DNA of 64,000 nucleotides from Cladocopium goreaui (GCA_947184155.2 CAMXCT020001726.1:1-64000), one strand, 5' to 3'. Shown: positions 33,901 through 46,059, counted from the first letter of the stretch. The notes: a model not told the origin generated them from the letters alone. Numbers and translations: made by a program.

Positions 33901-35923
33901 ACCACTTTCACCGGGCATTCTCGCACAGTACAACACACATCTTCTTCCAAAACATGTCGTCTAGAGTCTATAGTCTATAGCTACAAAAATATCATTGAAA
34001 GAACTTGCTGCCAACATCCAATAGCCGATAGTCACATACAAACTGAAGGCATAGTCCCCTGCCTGTATAGGTCTGCTGGTCGTAGAAGAAGCGTTCTGGC
34101 CCATAGCCTCGCGATGAACCGTTGAAGGAAACAACTCACAATATCCAACAATCCATGTGCGTACATAAGCAAATAAGAGGGGGAGAAAAGAATCCAGATG
34201 GTATCCCGAATTCCCCAACAGCGTGACAGCAGCTTATCAATTTCAACCCTACGATCCGACAAGAACCACCACACCGAACCAGACCCCCAAGCTCATGCTG
34301 TTGAGCAACAAGAACACACATAAATGTTTATTGCATATACTGTAACATTATGATTAATGAATTATAGTAATATGCATATACATGCACATACATAATCATA
34401 CGTAATTCCACACACACACATATAATATAAATATCAGGTATTGAATTATGTATATATATATACATAAATACATGACCCAGAGCCCAAGAGCTTCCAAGAC
34501 AAATCAGACCTCCGAAATCGAGCTGACAAGGCTTCCACACATATATTCCGATCGAGCTATCATCAGCTTGATTTCACGCAGTCCCCCGAGTCGATGCAAT
34601 GCCAAGTGGCGCGGAGACCTTTCGGAGCCAGGCGTCTCGCTTTCATGCCCCAGCCCCAGTGTGTGCCTTCGGGCACTACCTTGCAGGCTTGAATGCTGAG
34701 GATGATTCAGTCTTAGAAGATCCCAGACATCTAGAAGATCGTAGAAAATCTTAGAAGATCGTAGAAGATCTTGGAACATTGTGGATCAGTATGGCATATC
34801 TTTGCCATTCTTTGAGGAAATGCGGGGACATCCGATCAAAATTCCACATTTGCCAAGGCGCTACTGGCAGAGGAGGAACGACTCCGGAAGGACACGAAAG
34901 AGGTCGCACGCTCTGGGCAGAATGGATCGGGCTGTGCTTAGGGCATTGAATTGGCGGGCTGTGCTTAGGGCATCGAATTGGCGATGCAGAGTTGCAGTTC
35001 TTTGTCAACCATATGCACTAGTTTCATCTAGTTTCTGTTTTCACGTGGTGGATCTTGGTGAAATGTCTGTGGCAGGCTGAACATCTTGGGACATATTTTG
35101 CAACGATAAACACATACAGCAACAAGAAACAATACGGGAACATAACACATACAGTACACTGATGGGTGGGACCATGGTGGGACCTCGTGGATAACATCTT
35201 CCATCATCTTCCCAATCTGAATCGCACGATGGCTTCAATATGCTTCAATGGCTTCAATGATTGGTTTCAATGGTTTGGCTGCTGTCTTGTTCATAGAAAA
35301 CTGTTTTAACTTCTTGTACCAAGATGCTTCGCGCAGACACCGGAGTCGCAGGTGATGTTCCATGTGCAGCGTCCCGAACAATCTGGGAGACTTGGTCCTG
35401 GTATCATGCCGTGTCTTCGACGGGCTTGCTGCCAGCGCCCTAAACACCACGCCAGGCAAACACGTAGACATAGAATGTAACTTCTCACACACAACACAAT
35501 ATGTACGGCACTCATCGGTACTCCAAGACAACGAAGCTGAATCAAGGACATATTTCTGGTATTTTCTGGTGAACGGCAACGCCTTCTCCACTACGGTGGG
35601 AGGGCCATTTCGATGAACACCAGTATAGCCTGAGCTGCCCGCAATAAGAAACATGCAATGTCAAACAAATCCGTAGTCGTAGTGGAATGAATCTATCATT
35701 TTCATGTGCGAATGCCCAAAGGCACCTCAAGCAATCTACTGAACCCAGTCTAATCTGCAGTTCAAAATTATTTATTATATTTTATTATAGCATATATCTA
35801 GCTAGAATATGCTGGAACAACAAAGATAAAACAGGATACAGTACAACATTGAATCCACTACAGCCTCCTGTGCCTATGGTCAAGTGACTGCGCTGGTCGT
35901 AGAAAAACCGCTCCGGGCCATAC
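30861..35923 (-). CDS. repeated-module gene: YGPERFFYD...YTGxH(x)GP, three modules
   Basis: Three split copies of one module were found on the minus strand. Module 1: 35894-35923 plus about 35583-35634. Module 2: 34063-34107 plus 33659-33725. Module 3: 31533-31618 plus 30861-30927. Each first exon encodes YGPERFFYD with a few more residues and each second exon continues through (Y)TG(V/S)H and GGP or GPP. Exon phases agree in all three. Between the modules lie Ser/Arg-rich candidates at 32300-32490 (RANSMSRASFASLRSLRSED) and 32105-32215 (MASRASRVSIASMAST), and 34545-34690 (RRHTLGLGHESETPGSE). The FYDxxxYTGxH text resembles the C-terminal signature of p25-alpha/TPPP-type proteins; this is a tentative family link. 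That all three belong to one gene is inferred from strand and order. Confidence 0.6.
31533..31618 (-). CDS. module 3, first exon
   Basis: 86 bp encoding RSSKANLEDFRYGPERFFYD plus Ser; AG acceptor, GC donor; joins its partner within an Arg codon. Confidence 0.6.
33659..33725 (-). CDS. module 2, second exon
   Basis: 67 bp encoding SHRLGGPSTADGAKDLSQMV and RR; AG acceptor, GC donor. Confidence 0.58.
34063..34107 (-). CDS. module 2, first exon
   Basis: 45 bp encoding YGPERFFYDQQTYT; AG acceptor, GC donor; joins its partner within a Gly codon. Confidence 0.6.
35583..35634 (-). CDS. module 1, second exon
   Basis: Encodes SGYTGVHRNGPPTVVEK after an AG acceptor. The minus frame stays open down to 35235, so the exon might be longer; the GC donor after EK is a guess. 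Confidence 0.5.
35894..35923 (-). CDS. module 1, first exon
   Basis: 30 bp encoding YGPERFFYD with split codons at both ends; AG acceptor, GC donor. Confidence 0.6.
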
Positions 35924-36074
35924 CTCACGGCCCAACGCGGTTTTTAAAGACACGCTTTGGGCGGAAGGGCCTAAAGCTATCTAAAGTTGAATCTAAAGGC
36001 TATATTCGGTATAATATATATATAAAATAATGTATACATACGGATACATACGGTATATAAAGGGCCTAAGGTTG

Positions 36075-37490
36075 GTGCGTCTTGCGATGATTTGCGATGT
36101 CTTGCGTCTCCCACAGCCTCTGCTTCTCCTTTGGAGACATCTCTGTTTCTGTGGTGGCAGCCGCATAGCCTGCGCACATCTGCGCACCCTATTCATAGAT
36201 CGATGTAAAACTATATGTATATAATCTGTATATACATGAATATAATTCATTATATACCCAATCACTCTGGCCTTGAAATGTTCAATGTCAAATTCCCTCG
36301 ACCCAAAGAGGGGGTTTGATAGAAACAAATCAAACCCAGCAAACGACGCCCTTCAATGCATTGGTTTGGTCCCTTTGGTGCAAATATGTTTTTCAAGCAG
36401 TGTATTCTTCTGCTTACACAAAATCGCCATGTCAGTCACTCATGTCACTCTGAGGCTGCACCTTGCTGCTTGCTTTGTAGCAGCTCTTGGGCTGATGAAA
36501 TGGAGGTCCTGAATCACAGGGTGATCAGGCTGGACAGGAAGTTCGCGATTTAATCCAATTCCCAAAGTCAACTTTCTCACAACATTTGGTTTCGATAATC
36601 TGCATGGTTTGAGCCTATTTTAATAGCCTCACCGCAAAATATCAAAATCACCCGAAACATCCCGAAACCCTAACCATCCCTAAGGCCTAGCACGCTCCAC
36701 TGCTGAAGGCGATGAGTACCCTTCGCCGACCTCATATTCCAAAACTGGTTTCCAGATGTTTCCAGCGCCCGCAGATTCCCTCTCCTCCATGGCCAAATCG
36801 GTTTACGTCTGCCCTTCCCTCTGCCCCAAGTAGACGTCAAAGCACTGCACCAGGGAGTGTTTGAACTTGTTGCGCCTAAAGGGTGCACCAAAGTGGCAGG
36901 GCATTTCACTTACCTTGTCTCACCCAAGTCCCCCCTCCCAACGAGAAATGTGTCGTGAGAGAGTCTGAAAATACAAAAGGTGGAAGAAATCAAAGAGAAC
37001 TACAGGCAAGATAAGGTAAGTACAGTACATGAAAACTGTGTATTTGAATTGCATCATGTTAATGAATATTACTGAATATTGAATGCACATAGACTAGAAG
37101 AATCTAAGAATACAAATTAATAAAAATAATATATTAGAATATCATAGAACATTTTGGTTGGCCACAGCCTGAGTCCGATGGCTTCGTTTCGGGGCAGAGC
37201 CTCGCAAAGCTTCTCGCGTGACACGAAGCCCACAAGCTATCCCACATATTGGCTACTGCACACTGGAAACACTGCAGTATCCAAAATAACTATAAATAAC
37301 TTAGAATTTCTTCACATATCTTAAAACATCTTACAATTTCTGGGGAGCGACTAGAACCGAATCATAGGACCTCACTGTCAAATATTGCCAACTTTCGCCG
37401 GCCACTGGGCGCCTGGGGCGTCCTCATAAAACTTTCGCTGTGCCTCGCGCAATTTTTGGCCTCGCTGGATGGGAATCTGGGTCTGGAAAT
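36075..37490 (-). CDS. minus-strand exon candidates
   Basis: 36075-36165: YAAATTETEMSPKEKQRLWE then TQDIANHRK. 36803-36905: MPCHFGAPFRRNKFKHSLVQ then CFDVYLGQREGQT and a stop. 37378-37490: IQRGQKLREAQRKFYEDAPG then AQWPAKVGNI and a stop. Good composition, unknown families, and different genes are possible. 36910-37360 between them is without signal. Confidence 0.38.
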
Positions 37491-38850
37491 GTTGGCAGCA
37501 AATTTGGTATGTACTACGTGACCGTATATTTGGTACTGTATGTCTTGGTAGGACATAGCAGGACCAATTCAGCTGATGTATATTTCGCACAGGTTTCTCC
37601 GTCTACATTGGCCATACTCCTGGTTTATCATGGTTCCATTTAGAATGAAGTGATGAGGTGAGGAACTGGAAACTGTCAGGCTCACGTATGAGAGCTGCCG
37701 ACTGCACATACGTCTCTTAGTCTTCATGGAATTGCATCTATCTGCACTATTGATCACTATTGATCACTATGCATCGCTGCCATTTGAATCCATTTGACCA
37801 CTGCATAGTGTTGTACCTGAATAGTTCTGAATGCCCCTAGGACATTCTTAGGATTGCATCTGCCAATTCCCATGGTTCCTAAGCCTTCGGCCAAAGAATT
37901 CAACGGACGCGGCATCTATGCCGCCATCCACACCAGGACCTGCCAACGGAACAGCCTTGAAACAGTCCCTGGTGGACAACCTTGGACCATCTGTTGGCTT
38001 CCAGAATTGTGGGGATTATAAAGGCTTGATCCTGATTCATCTGGATGTGTCTTCAGTTTCTTAAATGTTTCTGAGCTTTGTTTCCTGGTTTCATTTCACT
38101 AGTTCCATTGCGCGACGTGCCCTTCCTGCCTCCCAAGGACATCTCTGTGCGTCGCACGCGGTGGAGCAGCTTTGGCTGCAAGCCAGAAACGCACACCAAT
38201 ACAGAGAATATATGAGAATATAGCAGCAGCGAATTGCCAAGTGCTCAGACTTGACGATCTTTGAGTCTTTCAAGGGGCCGGGTCAAAATCTTACCTCCAA
38301 GAGGCGGCTCAGAGACTGCCACATCACCAAATATCACCAAGATGATGTCACAATTGTCACATATTTGCCCAGCCGAGGGCTGTTGGCTGTTGGCTTCCCC
38401 AGGACCCATTGCCTGGCGGCCAGCTCCTCCCTCAACTCCGCACAGCGTTGTGCCTGAGCCGTGCTCTGAGGATGTCAACTTTCACTTGCTTTGCTTGGAC
38501 ATTGCTTGGCTTTGACACATCAAAGAGCAACAAACAGAACCATAGCAAACGCTGTAACTTTGAGGTACTTTGAGCCAAGTAAATGTACTACAGAGCTTCA
38601 AGGAAGCTTTAACAAATTTTGCTTGATGGCGGATCCACTGCAGCTTCAAATCGCCTTTGAGGCCATCATGGGACAAAATGAAACAAAAAGGAAACAAAAT
38701 GAAGCAAAAGAACCACAAGACTAGAAGGATCTTTGACCACAACACCACCTACTGATCACCTAGCGTTCAACTAGCCTTCAAAACCTCAAGCCCCGGCCAT
38801 GCCTCTGCTTGCACTTCTTCAGTCAATCGCCGACGAGCCTGTTGCAAAGT
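37491..38850 (-). CDS. minus-strand exon candidates
   Basis: 37890-37985: FKAVPLAGPGVDGGIDAASV. 38360-38470: AQRCAELREELAARQWVLGK, coil-like. 38767-38842: ARRRLTEEVQAEAWPGLEVL then KAS and a stop. Families unknown; 37500-37890 shows nothing convincing. Confidence 0.36.
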
Positions 38851-38854
38851 ATGA

Positions 38855-39283
38855 ATGGCAAAGAAGTTCCCCGTTGGAGATGGGCAAATTGTGCAGCTCA
38901 GAACAACAAACGCCAAAAGTGGGTGGGGAAAAAACCGGTCTGCAGTCATTCACGAACACAGAAAACCCATTGGGCACCACACTAGCAAAATTCTGGAAGG
39001 CAAAAGAATCCACTCAGGCAGTTTACATATTCGCTCAGTCCTTTTGCAAAGGTTCCATTTTGATCCATTTTGCTTCTTTGTGCGCTGCTCATCTGAGGCA
39101 GTCAGAAAGGCAGTACGAGACATCACCAAGACATCTGGCAAGCGTGCCACAACTTGGTGCATGAACTTTGGTATCTCTGATGCCCCAGTGAAGCTTGACG
39201 CTACCTTTGCTTACCATTCCTTCAACATCTCTTACTACCACCCAGGCTTTCATAAAATGTCCAATTATCGGTTGCTCAAATAA
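38855..39283 (+). other. long plus-strand open frame of doubtful meaning
   Basis: 142 codons open, with parts that look protein-like (KRATTWCMNFGISDAPVKLD). All confirmed genes lie on the other strand and minus frames overlap it, so it is listed only as unexplained. Confidence 0.2.
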
Positions 39284-39489
39284 TGTTGTGGTGTATGGCA
39301 CTCAACATGTGCAGCTCACATCAGATCACCAAACGCGGAAGTTCATTGGTTCTACGAAGCACTACCCATGGGTGAGCATCCTCAACTTCCGATGGCTCTG
39401 CCCCGCTGTGCTCTGCTGGATGATGCTTTTGCCTCTTGCCAGGACAACAGCACTCTGATGGGAAGGCTGCAGCCATGAGAACTGTAACA

Positions 39490-39885
39490 TGCATGGGTAA
39501 GTGCCACAACCCTACCACCTTTGCACGATCACGCACGAAAAACTCCGAGACATGAAACATCTTTCTAGCTGAAGAACACTTTTCCCGGAGTTTCGGCGAA
39601 CTGTGAATCACAGAAACCAAAAAAGAGTTACTATGACTTACTTATCTTACTTATAATGTGATAGTTCCATAGCATTAATCCAGCCCTACCTTGGGTTTCG
39701 AAGTTGCTTTCGCCACGCCTTGGATTTCCAGGTGCAAGTATAATCAAGAATCCCTTCGCCCCCGAGAAATTGTTTGCAGTTCAAGTGGTGCAATATTGAT
39801 GCCTGGCGACTAGTGTGGCAGCTTACAAGCTCGTGGAAAGTGCAGCATGTACAGTAGCGGTAGCAGGGCTGTTCAAACTTCACAG
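39490..39885 (-). CDS. minus-strand exon candidates
   Basis: About 39510-39570: MFHVSEFFVRDRAKVVG. About 39690-39790: LGGEGILDYTCTWKSKAWRK. Unknown families. Confidence 0.3.
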
Positions 39886-40120
39886 ATGCTGGGAATCACA
39901 GGAATACTGTGGAGGGCTCAGCGCAAGTTGAGTCATTAACAGCCCAGCTTTCCTTGGCCAGCCTTTATTTATCAGCTGATATCCATTACACAAGAAAACA
40001 ATGAAACTTGAACTTGAATAACTCTTATTATAATATAACTACCTCATGCTACTTCTATATAAGACCTCTAGGGCTCTAGGGCCATACTGCAGTACAAGGA
40101 TGAATTTACTGAAGCTGAAA

Positions 40121-40291
40121 CTAGCTGAAATATTCCTCCTTGAAGAATGATTTGCCAAATTTTGCCAAGGCTCCCGTTGGCTTCGATGCTTCCAAAGCTT
40201 CGAATGACCTCTGTATCTCCTCCTGCTGTCTATCCATCTCCTTCCACGGTGGGATGGTCGGGGTGACGTGGCACACCCTCTCACACCACCT
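40121..40291 (-). CDS. C-terminal exon, unknown protein
   Basis: About 57 codons after an AG acceptor, ending at TAG (40121-40123). It reads EMDRQQEEIQRSFEALEASK and then PTGALAKFGKSFFKEEYFS. Strong charged helix composition; clearly coding in appearance. Upstream candidates at 40560-40930 may belong to the same gene. Confidence 0.5.
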   Translation of the reverse strand, partial: RWCERVCHVTPTIPPWKEMDRQQEEIQRSFEALEASKPTGALAKFGKSFFKEEYFS

Positions 40292-40559
40292 CTGTCATCG
40301 AGGAATATCAAGGATACAAGATATATGTGTGACATTTTTTTTTAATTTTCTATATATCTTGTGATAACTCATGATGATGTACTGGGAAAACTTGCGAGCT
40401 GTTCATGCTGTTCACTCAGAGAAGTCTATGATCAGCGGCAGGAATTGCGCTGAATTCAGTCAGTAGAAGCAGAACTCGACGCACTGTGCATCATTGTGCT
40501 TGCCCCTTGTCAAAAGTGTAGACTTACAATAAGACAGAGCGAGGAAGGACATTAGGGCG

Positions 40560-40935
40560 GTAGCAGCACCGAACCTGGTAAACAGGAAGATATTCCAGGT
40601 GATTCTCCAACCTTGGGCGAGGACGTGCCCGTTTTCTGCACCACCTTGCGCCTCCCCACACGCCCTTTCCGTGCTCGTCTGAAGGCTGTTTCTTAGGTTG
40701 CCCTAAGCTTTTAGTCCCAGCTGAACGACAAATAAACAAAGCACATGCGATTCCCAAAAAAGATCGACTTCAACAGGTTCTCCATGACAGGAGTTCTGGA
40801 AACACCACATATTACACGTAGTTTCCTCCCATTAAATGGCTCAAGGGGCAACATCTGCGCATCTTCCAGAGAAGACACTGCTCCCAGGAGCTCCAAACCT
40901 GGCATCTCTGCAAAGACCCCTTCCGGCAACACACA
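40560..40935 (-). CDS. minus-strand exon candidates
   Basis: 40730-40935 encodes [20 protein letters not shown] and then [20 protein letters not shown], with globular-protein composition. 40560-40715 encodes [20 protein letters not shown], basic and polar. Family unknown. Confidence 0.42.
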
Positions 40936-41040
40936 CACACACAATGTGAGCACTGGCTTACACAATGTACGTGTACAGTGTATACTGCAGTGTATAATTA
41001 GTACATTCATATTTACAGTATCTAATTTTATTTATCTATC

Positions 41041-41506
41041 TGTATGTCCGTCCATCTGTCCGTCCGTCCGTCCATCTGTCCGTCCGTCCGTCCGTCTATC
41101 TATCTATCTATCTATCTACCTATCTACCTATCTACCTATCTGCCTATCTGCCTATCTACCTATCTGCCTATCTGCCTATCTGCCTATCTGCCTATCTACC
41201 TACCTATCTACCTATCTACCTATCTACCTATCTACCTACCTACCTATCTACCTACCTACCTACCTACCTATCTACCTACCTACCTATCTACCTATCTATC
41301 TATCTATCTATCTCTATCTATTTATCTATCTATCTATCTGTCTATCTATCTATCTATCTCTATCTATTTATCTATCTATCTATCTGTCTATCTATTTATC
41401 ATTCTCTATCTATTTATCTATCTATCTATCTGTCTATCTATCTATCTATCTATGTATCTATCTATCTATCTATCTATGTATCTATCTATCTATCTATCTA
41501 TCTGTG
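41041..41506. repeat. 460-bp tetranucleotide microsatellite
   Basis: Uninterrupted tetramer array: gtcc, then ctat/ctac/ctgc, then ctat with rare ctgt and atgt. Two overlapping plus-strand frames of about 190 codons through it, rich in Tyr, Leu, Ser and Pro, are artefacts. Confidence 0.96.
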
Positions 41507-41609
41507 CGTCTACCTGCCTTCGTCCTGCAGGTTGGCAGCTGCAAGTTCAGCCTGGCAAACGAAGGTCCCAAGATGTCCCAGAGACAGCGGAGCGTCCGCT
41601 AGACTTGAG

Positions 41610-41885
41610 CTAGACCTTAGCTTTTGAGTTGCCCACCTTCTTGGCAATGTCCATGAGGATACGATTATCCTTCCGAAACCAAGCGAGGCTCTCTTCCTGA
41701 TGCAGGCGTGTCAATCTCCCCGAAAAGGTGTGCTTTTCCAACTTAAAGCCAACATTGCAACTGCGGACCGAATTAGACTTGCAGTGGATTGATCTCTGGA
41801 TTTTGGGGCGCCCCGTTTTAACCATGATCTTTTCCAAGGCACCCGCTGCTGACATTTTTTTTAGCGATATATCGTCAGGCCCCAA
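41610..41885 (-). CDS. C-terminal exon, basic protein of unknown family
   Basis: About 85 codons ending at TAG (41610-41612). It includes [20 protein letters not shown] and then [20 protein letters not shown]. Lys-rich and single-frame, with no domain recognised. Confidence 0.48.
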   Translation of the reverse strand: MGPDDISLKKMSAAGALEKIMVKTGRPKIQRSIHCKSNSVRSCNVGFKLEKHTFSGRLTRLHQEESLAWFRKDNRILMDIAKKVGNSKAKV

Positions 41886-41889
41886 TAAA

Positions 41890-42339
41890 AATCACCAACA
41901 AGTGTCCAACAGTTGCAAAAAGTACACATGAGCAAACATCCAAAATATCTCGGTATATCCAAGCTTCAGAAAGTTTGTACTCCAAGCGGTGCAGTTCCAG
42001 AGCATCTCTTGCGGCCTGCGCTTTCCTTGCAGAAACTTCAAATCATAAGAAAACAAAGAAAACAATGTGAAGAAAAACATAGCACAAATATGCAAAACGA
42101 TGTCACATAAAGGAATAACACATGCACACACACATTACAGTACATACACGCATGCATATATATATATATAATACATATGTATATATATACCTATGTATAT
42201 ATATATGTGCTGCATATCTGTATATTTCACGCGCATATGTATAATATATTCTATATATAAGAAAAATATAGAATGGAATGATAACGACATATATAAAAAC
42301 ATAATTCTTAGATATCGTATACAGCAACGGAATGAGACG
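41890..42339. other. AT/CA-rich spacer
   Basis: (ta)n and (ca)n at 42120-42260. No coding signal. Confidence 0.6.
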
Positions 42340-42468
42340 CTAAACTGCTAAAGCAAGTTGTGGATTCTTTGGCTCCCCGTAGATCAGGAAGGTCTTTTGC
42401 AAGGCCTCATCATCTCCAGCGAGCCGCACCTCCACTTCACATTCCTTCCTTGGTGCCCCAAGTGGGGA
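42340..42468 (-). CDS. C-terminal exon, unknown protein
   Basis: Ends at TAG (42340-42342) and reads RKECEVEVRLAGDDEALQKT then FLIYGEPKNPQLALAV. Clearly protein-like; family unknown. Candidates at 43040-43905 may be upstream exons. Confidence 0.45.
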   Translation of the reverse strand, partial: SPLGAPRKECEVEVRLAGDDEALQKTFLIYGEPKNPQLALAV

Positions 42469-43039
42469 ATTCCATAAAAGGGGTACCCCAATAGCTGGAT
42501 GGTTGGATGGTTTATTTACGTTTATTTATGTTTATTTCATGCAAATCTGGGAAAATTGATTATTTAGATTGATTTAGGAGTATCCCGGTATCCACATTTA
42601 TGCAAACCTCGAAGCGGCTGTCATCCTGGTGACTAGGTGAAGGAGTCATGAAATGATGGAACTCTCTTTGCTGACCTATTGCCCTGTGAAAGGCTGGTTG
42701 CAACCGAGGAGACTGCTCATGAACAGCTGTCTTTTGACAAACATGGCAATTTTTCGGATTGTTCAGTTAAACAATGCAGTCTACTTTAATCTATATATGG
42801 CATTCGGCCGGAATCTTTGGGCTCTCAGCATGACAAGGGAACCACTCCACATTCAGCAACCAATCTTGTCCTTTGGTTTACTTTGCGCCGGCTGTTTCTG
42901 ATCCTAGCATCTCAATTCTCTGTACTCGTTCGCCCGCTCGGCCACAAGTACGACCAACGAGCTCTTGCTGGACCTGTTTGCCAAAAAATAATGAAAGATC
43001 TAGACTATCTGAAGCAACAGTCGAAAAATGACCGTGGAT

Positions 43040-43905
43040 GATGATGGTCTTCTTGTACCGAAAAAAACTGAAAACAAGGATTTTCGATCATTTTCAACTT
43101 CCTTGGGTTTCAGGGAAGCAAGTTCAACCTCTGAAACCCCATCAGCCACCGGGATGGGTCCATACCATGGGACCTGCTGAACCACCCGACCAACCAAATG
43201 CCTCGAAGCTGATGGTGGCATCTTTGCCCACCGACTTGGCTTCAAGTTCCTGAAACACAGGATGTTGAACCCGGATGTTGGGGCGAAGGGGCCATGAATG
43301 GCGTGCGAAAAATGAAGCACCCTGAAAGACAAGGGATGACAAGGGTATCAAGCATGCGGATTTCCTGATGTTAAACCTGACTCCTGAACACTGCCACTGT
43401 GACTAATGGCTTGCAACAAGTCCTGCAACAAAGCGAGTTTTTTCCTCCTTCTCCGGTGAAAAGCCTCCACCTGCGTTAGGTGCGCAATTGATGCACGGAG
43501 TGGCTCCAAAGGCTGATGACCAGTGACTTGCTCCCTACAAGGCGGAAGGTGCCTTAAAATTGAGCCCTGATACAATACCAAACCCAAAAGCTGTTTTGAT
43601 CTCCAGTCAATGGATGTAGACATTTTGAATGCCAGCAGCTCAGCAGACCTGAAATCCACGCCTCTTCCTGGTGCTGCAAATGGATCTTTACCACCTTTGT
43701 TGAAACAGGTTCCACCATGTTCCACCATTCCGCTGCAAGGCATGCAATAAAGGGGAAGGAACGGCCAACAAAAACTTCCTGGTTTGGATTCACCACCCTC
43801 AGAATCTTGTGGATCTTGTGGGTGTCAAGTGGTTCATGGTGCCTTACATCTGCGCCATCCTGGACCGCTCGCATTGTGCGCGCAGAGAAATTAGGGCCCA
43901 TGCCA
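43040..43905 (-). CDS. minus-strand exon candidates
   Basis: About 43720-43905: MRAVQDGADVRHHEPLDTHK then ILRVVNPNQEVFVGRSFPFI. About 43080-43300: VPWYGPIPVADGVSEVELAS in one frame, ELEAKSVGKDATISFEAFGW in another. Families unknown. Confidence 0.42.
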
Positions 43906-44205
43906 TCTGAGCTCTTGCTGTCGCCTCATCAGAGCCTAAAAGGATGATGCTGTCAAGCTCCTGGCAGGTTGACAAGACAACTTCAAACAACTACTGCTTA
44001 GTTCTACTTAGTTCTTCTACTTAGTTCTTCTACTTAGTTCTACTGTTTTTTTTTCCAGCGCCATCTCTCAAGTTCAGCGAGGCTGAAGGCGCGCGTGTGG
44101 CCCAGCCAAGCAGAGCCACAGCTAGATGACAAATAATTACCAGAAGTCAAAGTCAAAGTGTGCAATTTTTACGCAGGCCTAAGCAAAATAGAACCACATA
44201 GGGGT

Positions 44206-44997
44206 TCATCCGCAGAGGTCGAAACTAAAACATGGCAAAACTATCTGCCAAGCGCCATTGCTAGAAGCTCGCGTCAATTGCTTGAGCTCTGAAGGGTCTA
44301 TGCTTTCTCTGGGGACCGCTGCGGGCTGCACATCTACATGCATGGAAGGCTGACTGGTGGCCCCGTTGGTTTTCAAAGTCTCATTTGCAAGCCTAGAACC
44401 TTCAGCTGGAAAGTCGACACGGCAGCCAACATGTCTGCAAGAAATTTGATTCGCCCGCTCTTGAATCACAGACTGCCTGGCCCCAAGGCCATGGCATCTT
44501 TGTTCAAGTACCTCAGAATGATCCTGCGCTTGTTTCAGCAAGACGAGAAGGGGCTCCATCTGTTCCCTCACATTGTTTGCAACAGTGTCTGCCACATTCT
44601 GCCACCGTCCAAAGCAGGGGATCCTTGTCTGTCTGCACAGCAGCTCCATGGGAGTGAAGAGTGCGGGCCTCACCCCTCTGAGAGGAAACATGGTGACGTC
44701 CTCCAACCAAGTCGTCCAAGTAAAGGGTCAGCTTGAGTGAAGGTTTTGGAAAGTCGGCCTTTGTCCTTCATTACTGCTGCATGCTTCAGTAGGTGTAGAG
44801 ATGCATCAACATGTTGCATCACATTGTGCAAGTCCTATTTGGCTGACATTCTCCGTGCGTATCCCAAGCAAGAAACAACTTTCTTCACTGATGACTGATC
44901 CATCGAGAGGCCTGAGGTGCAAATTCGCATGCAACTGTACAAAAGCTTACCACATAGGGTCTCGTAGCCAGGTTTGAGCCAATGGCTTGAGCCAAAA
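44206..44997 (-). pseudogene. possible retroposed, frame-broken gene next to a spliced-leader-like sequence
   Basis: On the minus strand ttttggctcaag (44986-44997) equals the last 12 bases of the dinoflagellate spliced leader and is followed directly by ccattggctcaa, a second near copy. Downstream an ATG frame reads MDQSSVKKVVSCLGYARRMS, reaches TAG, continues open with HVDASLHLLKHAAVMKDKGR, and then must change frame into 44206-44706 (NVADTVANNVREQMEPLLVL, then SELKQLTRASSNGAW). No introns are evident. Relic leaders mark genes reinserted from mRNA in dinoflagellates. The protein family is unknown. A spliced gene is the alternative. Confidence 0.4.
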
Positions 44998-45000
44998 ACT

Positions 45001-45284
45001 TAGTTCTACTTATAGTTGTTTATTTTGATGCATCTGGGTTGTTCCCAAACAACTGCGTGAAGCAAGTGCTTAGTTGTTGAAAAGCCCCAGCAAGGCCAAC
45101 AATTTGATTTGATGCGCTTGGCACTTTGATGTGCCTGGCATGAAGTCAACAGTCCAAGATCATCGGACCAATGTGGCTAGCCTTCAATGATTAACTTTAA
45201 AATATTTTAAGATTAGTATTATAGTCATTACAGTACTATACTTAGCCCTACCAACCATCACTAAGGCCATCACTTACTAACACC
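45001..45284. other. no gene recognised
   Basis: No convincing coding stretch between the leader-like sequence and the next exon candidate. Confidence 0.5.
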
Positions 45285-45880
45285 TCAGTTTTGCCGGTCC
45301 TGCACCACCACTCCGTTGCCCCCATCGGGGTTTTGCACCCCAGGCGTTGCCAGGTGCAGCGAACAAACGCTGCGAATCTGCTCCAGGCAGCCACGACAGT
45401 CACCCAACGAGAGCCAGGCCCGGAGCGATGGTTCCACCTGAGGGGTATGCTGAGCTTGACAAATATGCTGGTATCCATTGTATAGTTTCATAGAACTATA
45501 ATTGTATAGTACTGTTAATTAAAGCATTATTGTACATATTACATATTTTATCTATAAATATATATGTATATATATTTATAATATGATAATTACGCAGAAT
45601 TATACATAAGTTACATAATCAAACTCATAATCATCTAACTAATTATATAGTTGGTACATGTTACATGTTGATACTACAATTTGATCATATGTTTAGCCGA
45701 AGTTTAGCCCATGAATGTTCATAATTTGACTCCCCCAGCAATTGCGACACCGCCTCCATCGCCACGCGTGTAAATGCCAAAGGGTTTAAGCTGGGCTCTT
45801 CCGAGGGAGCTCGTAGTGCCTGTCGCTGACTGCTCAGGATGAACCACCAGCAACAGCTTCCGTCTCCGCTTGCGCGTTGA
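45285..45880 (-). CDS. minus-strand exon candidates
   Basis: 45285-45450: PSLRAWLSLGDCRGCLEQIR then VCSLHLATPGVQNPDGG, with a stop after QDRQN. 45719-45880: KRRRKLLLVVHPEQSATGTT then LKPFGIYTRGDGGGVAIAGG and a stop. The middle (45480-45700) is AT-rich. Unknown families. Confidence 0.4.
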
Positions 45881-46059
45881 CTATACTTGTACTCTATACT
45901 GATCTATACTGTACTCGACTATGTAAGTTACTATACTATACTGTACTCTACTATTAGTCTACTATACTATACTGTAAAGTTACTGTATACTATACTACAC
46001 ATAGCAATACGATATACTACGTGCATAGTGATCACAAATACGCACCCATGGACTTCCAT

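Noticed and set aside
40829..40846. cattaaatggctcaagg on the plus strand as a spliced-leader relic
   Set aside because: It has three extra bases in the T run, is on the opposite strand to the genes, and lies within a protein-like minus exon.
41044..41613. Tyr/Leu/Ser/Pro-rich plus frames of about 190 codons
   Set aside because: Translation of a tetranucleotide microsatellite.
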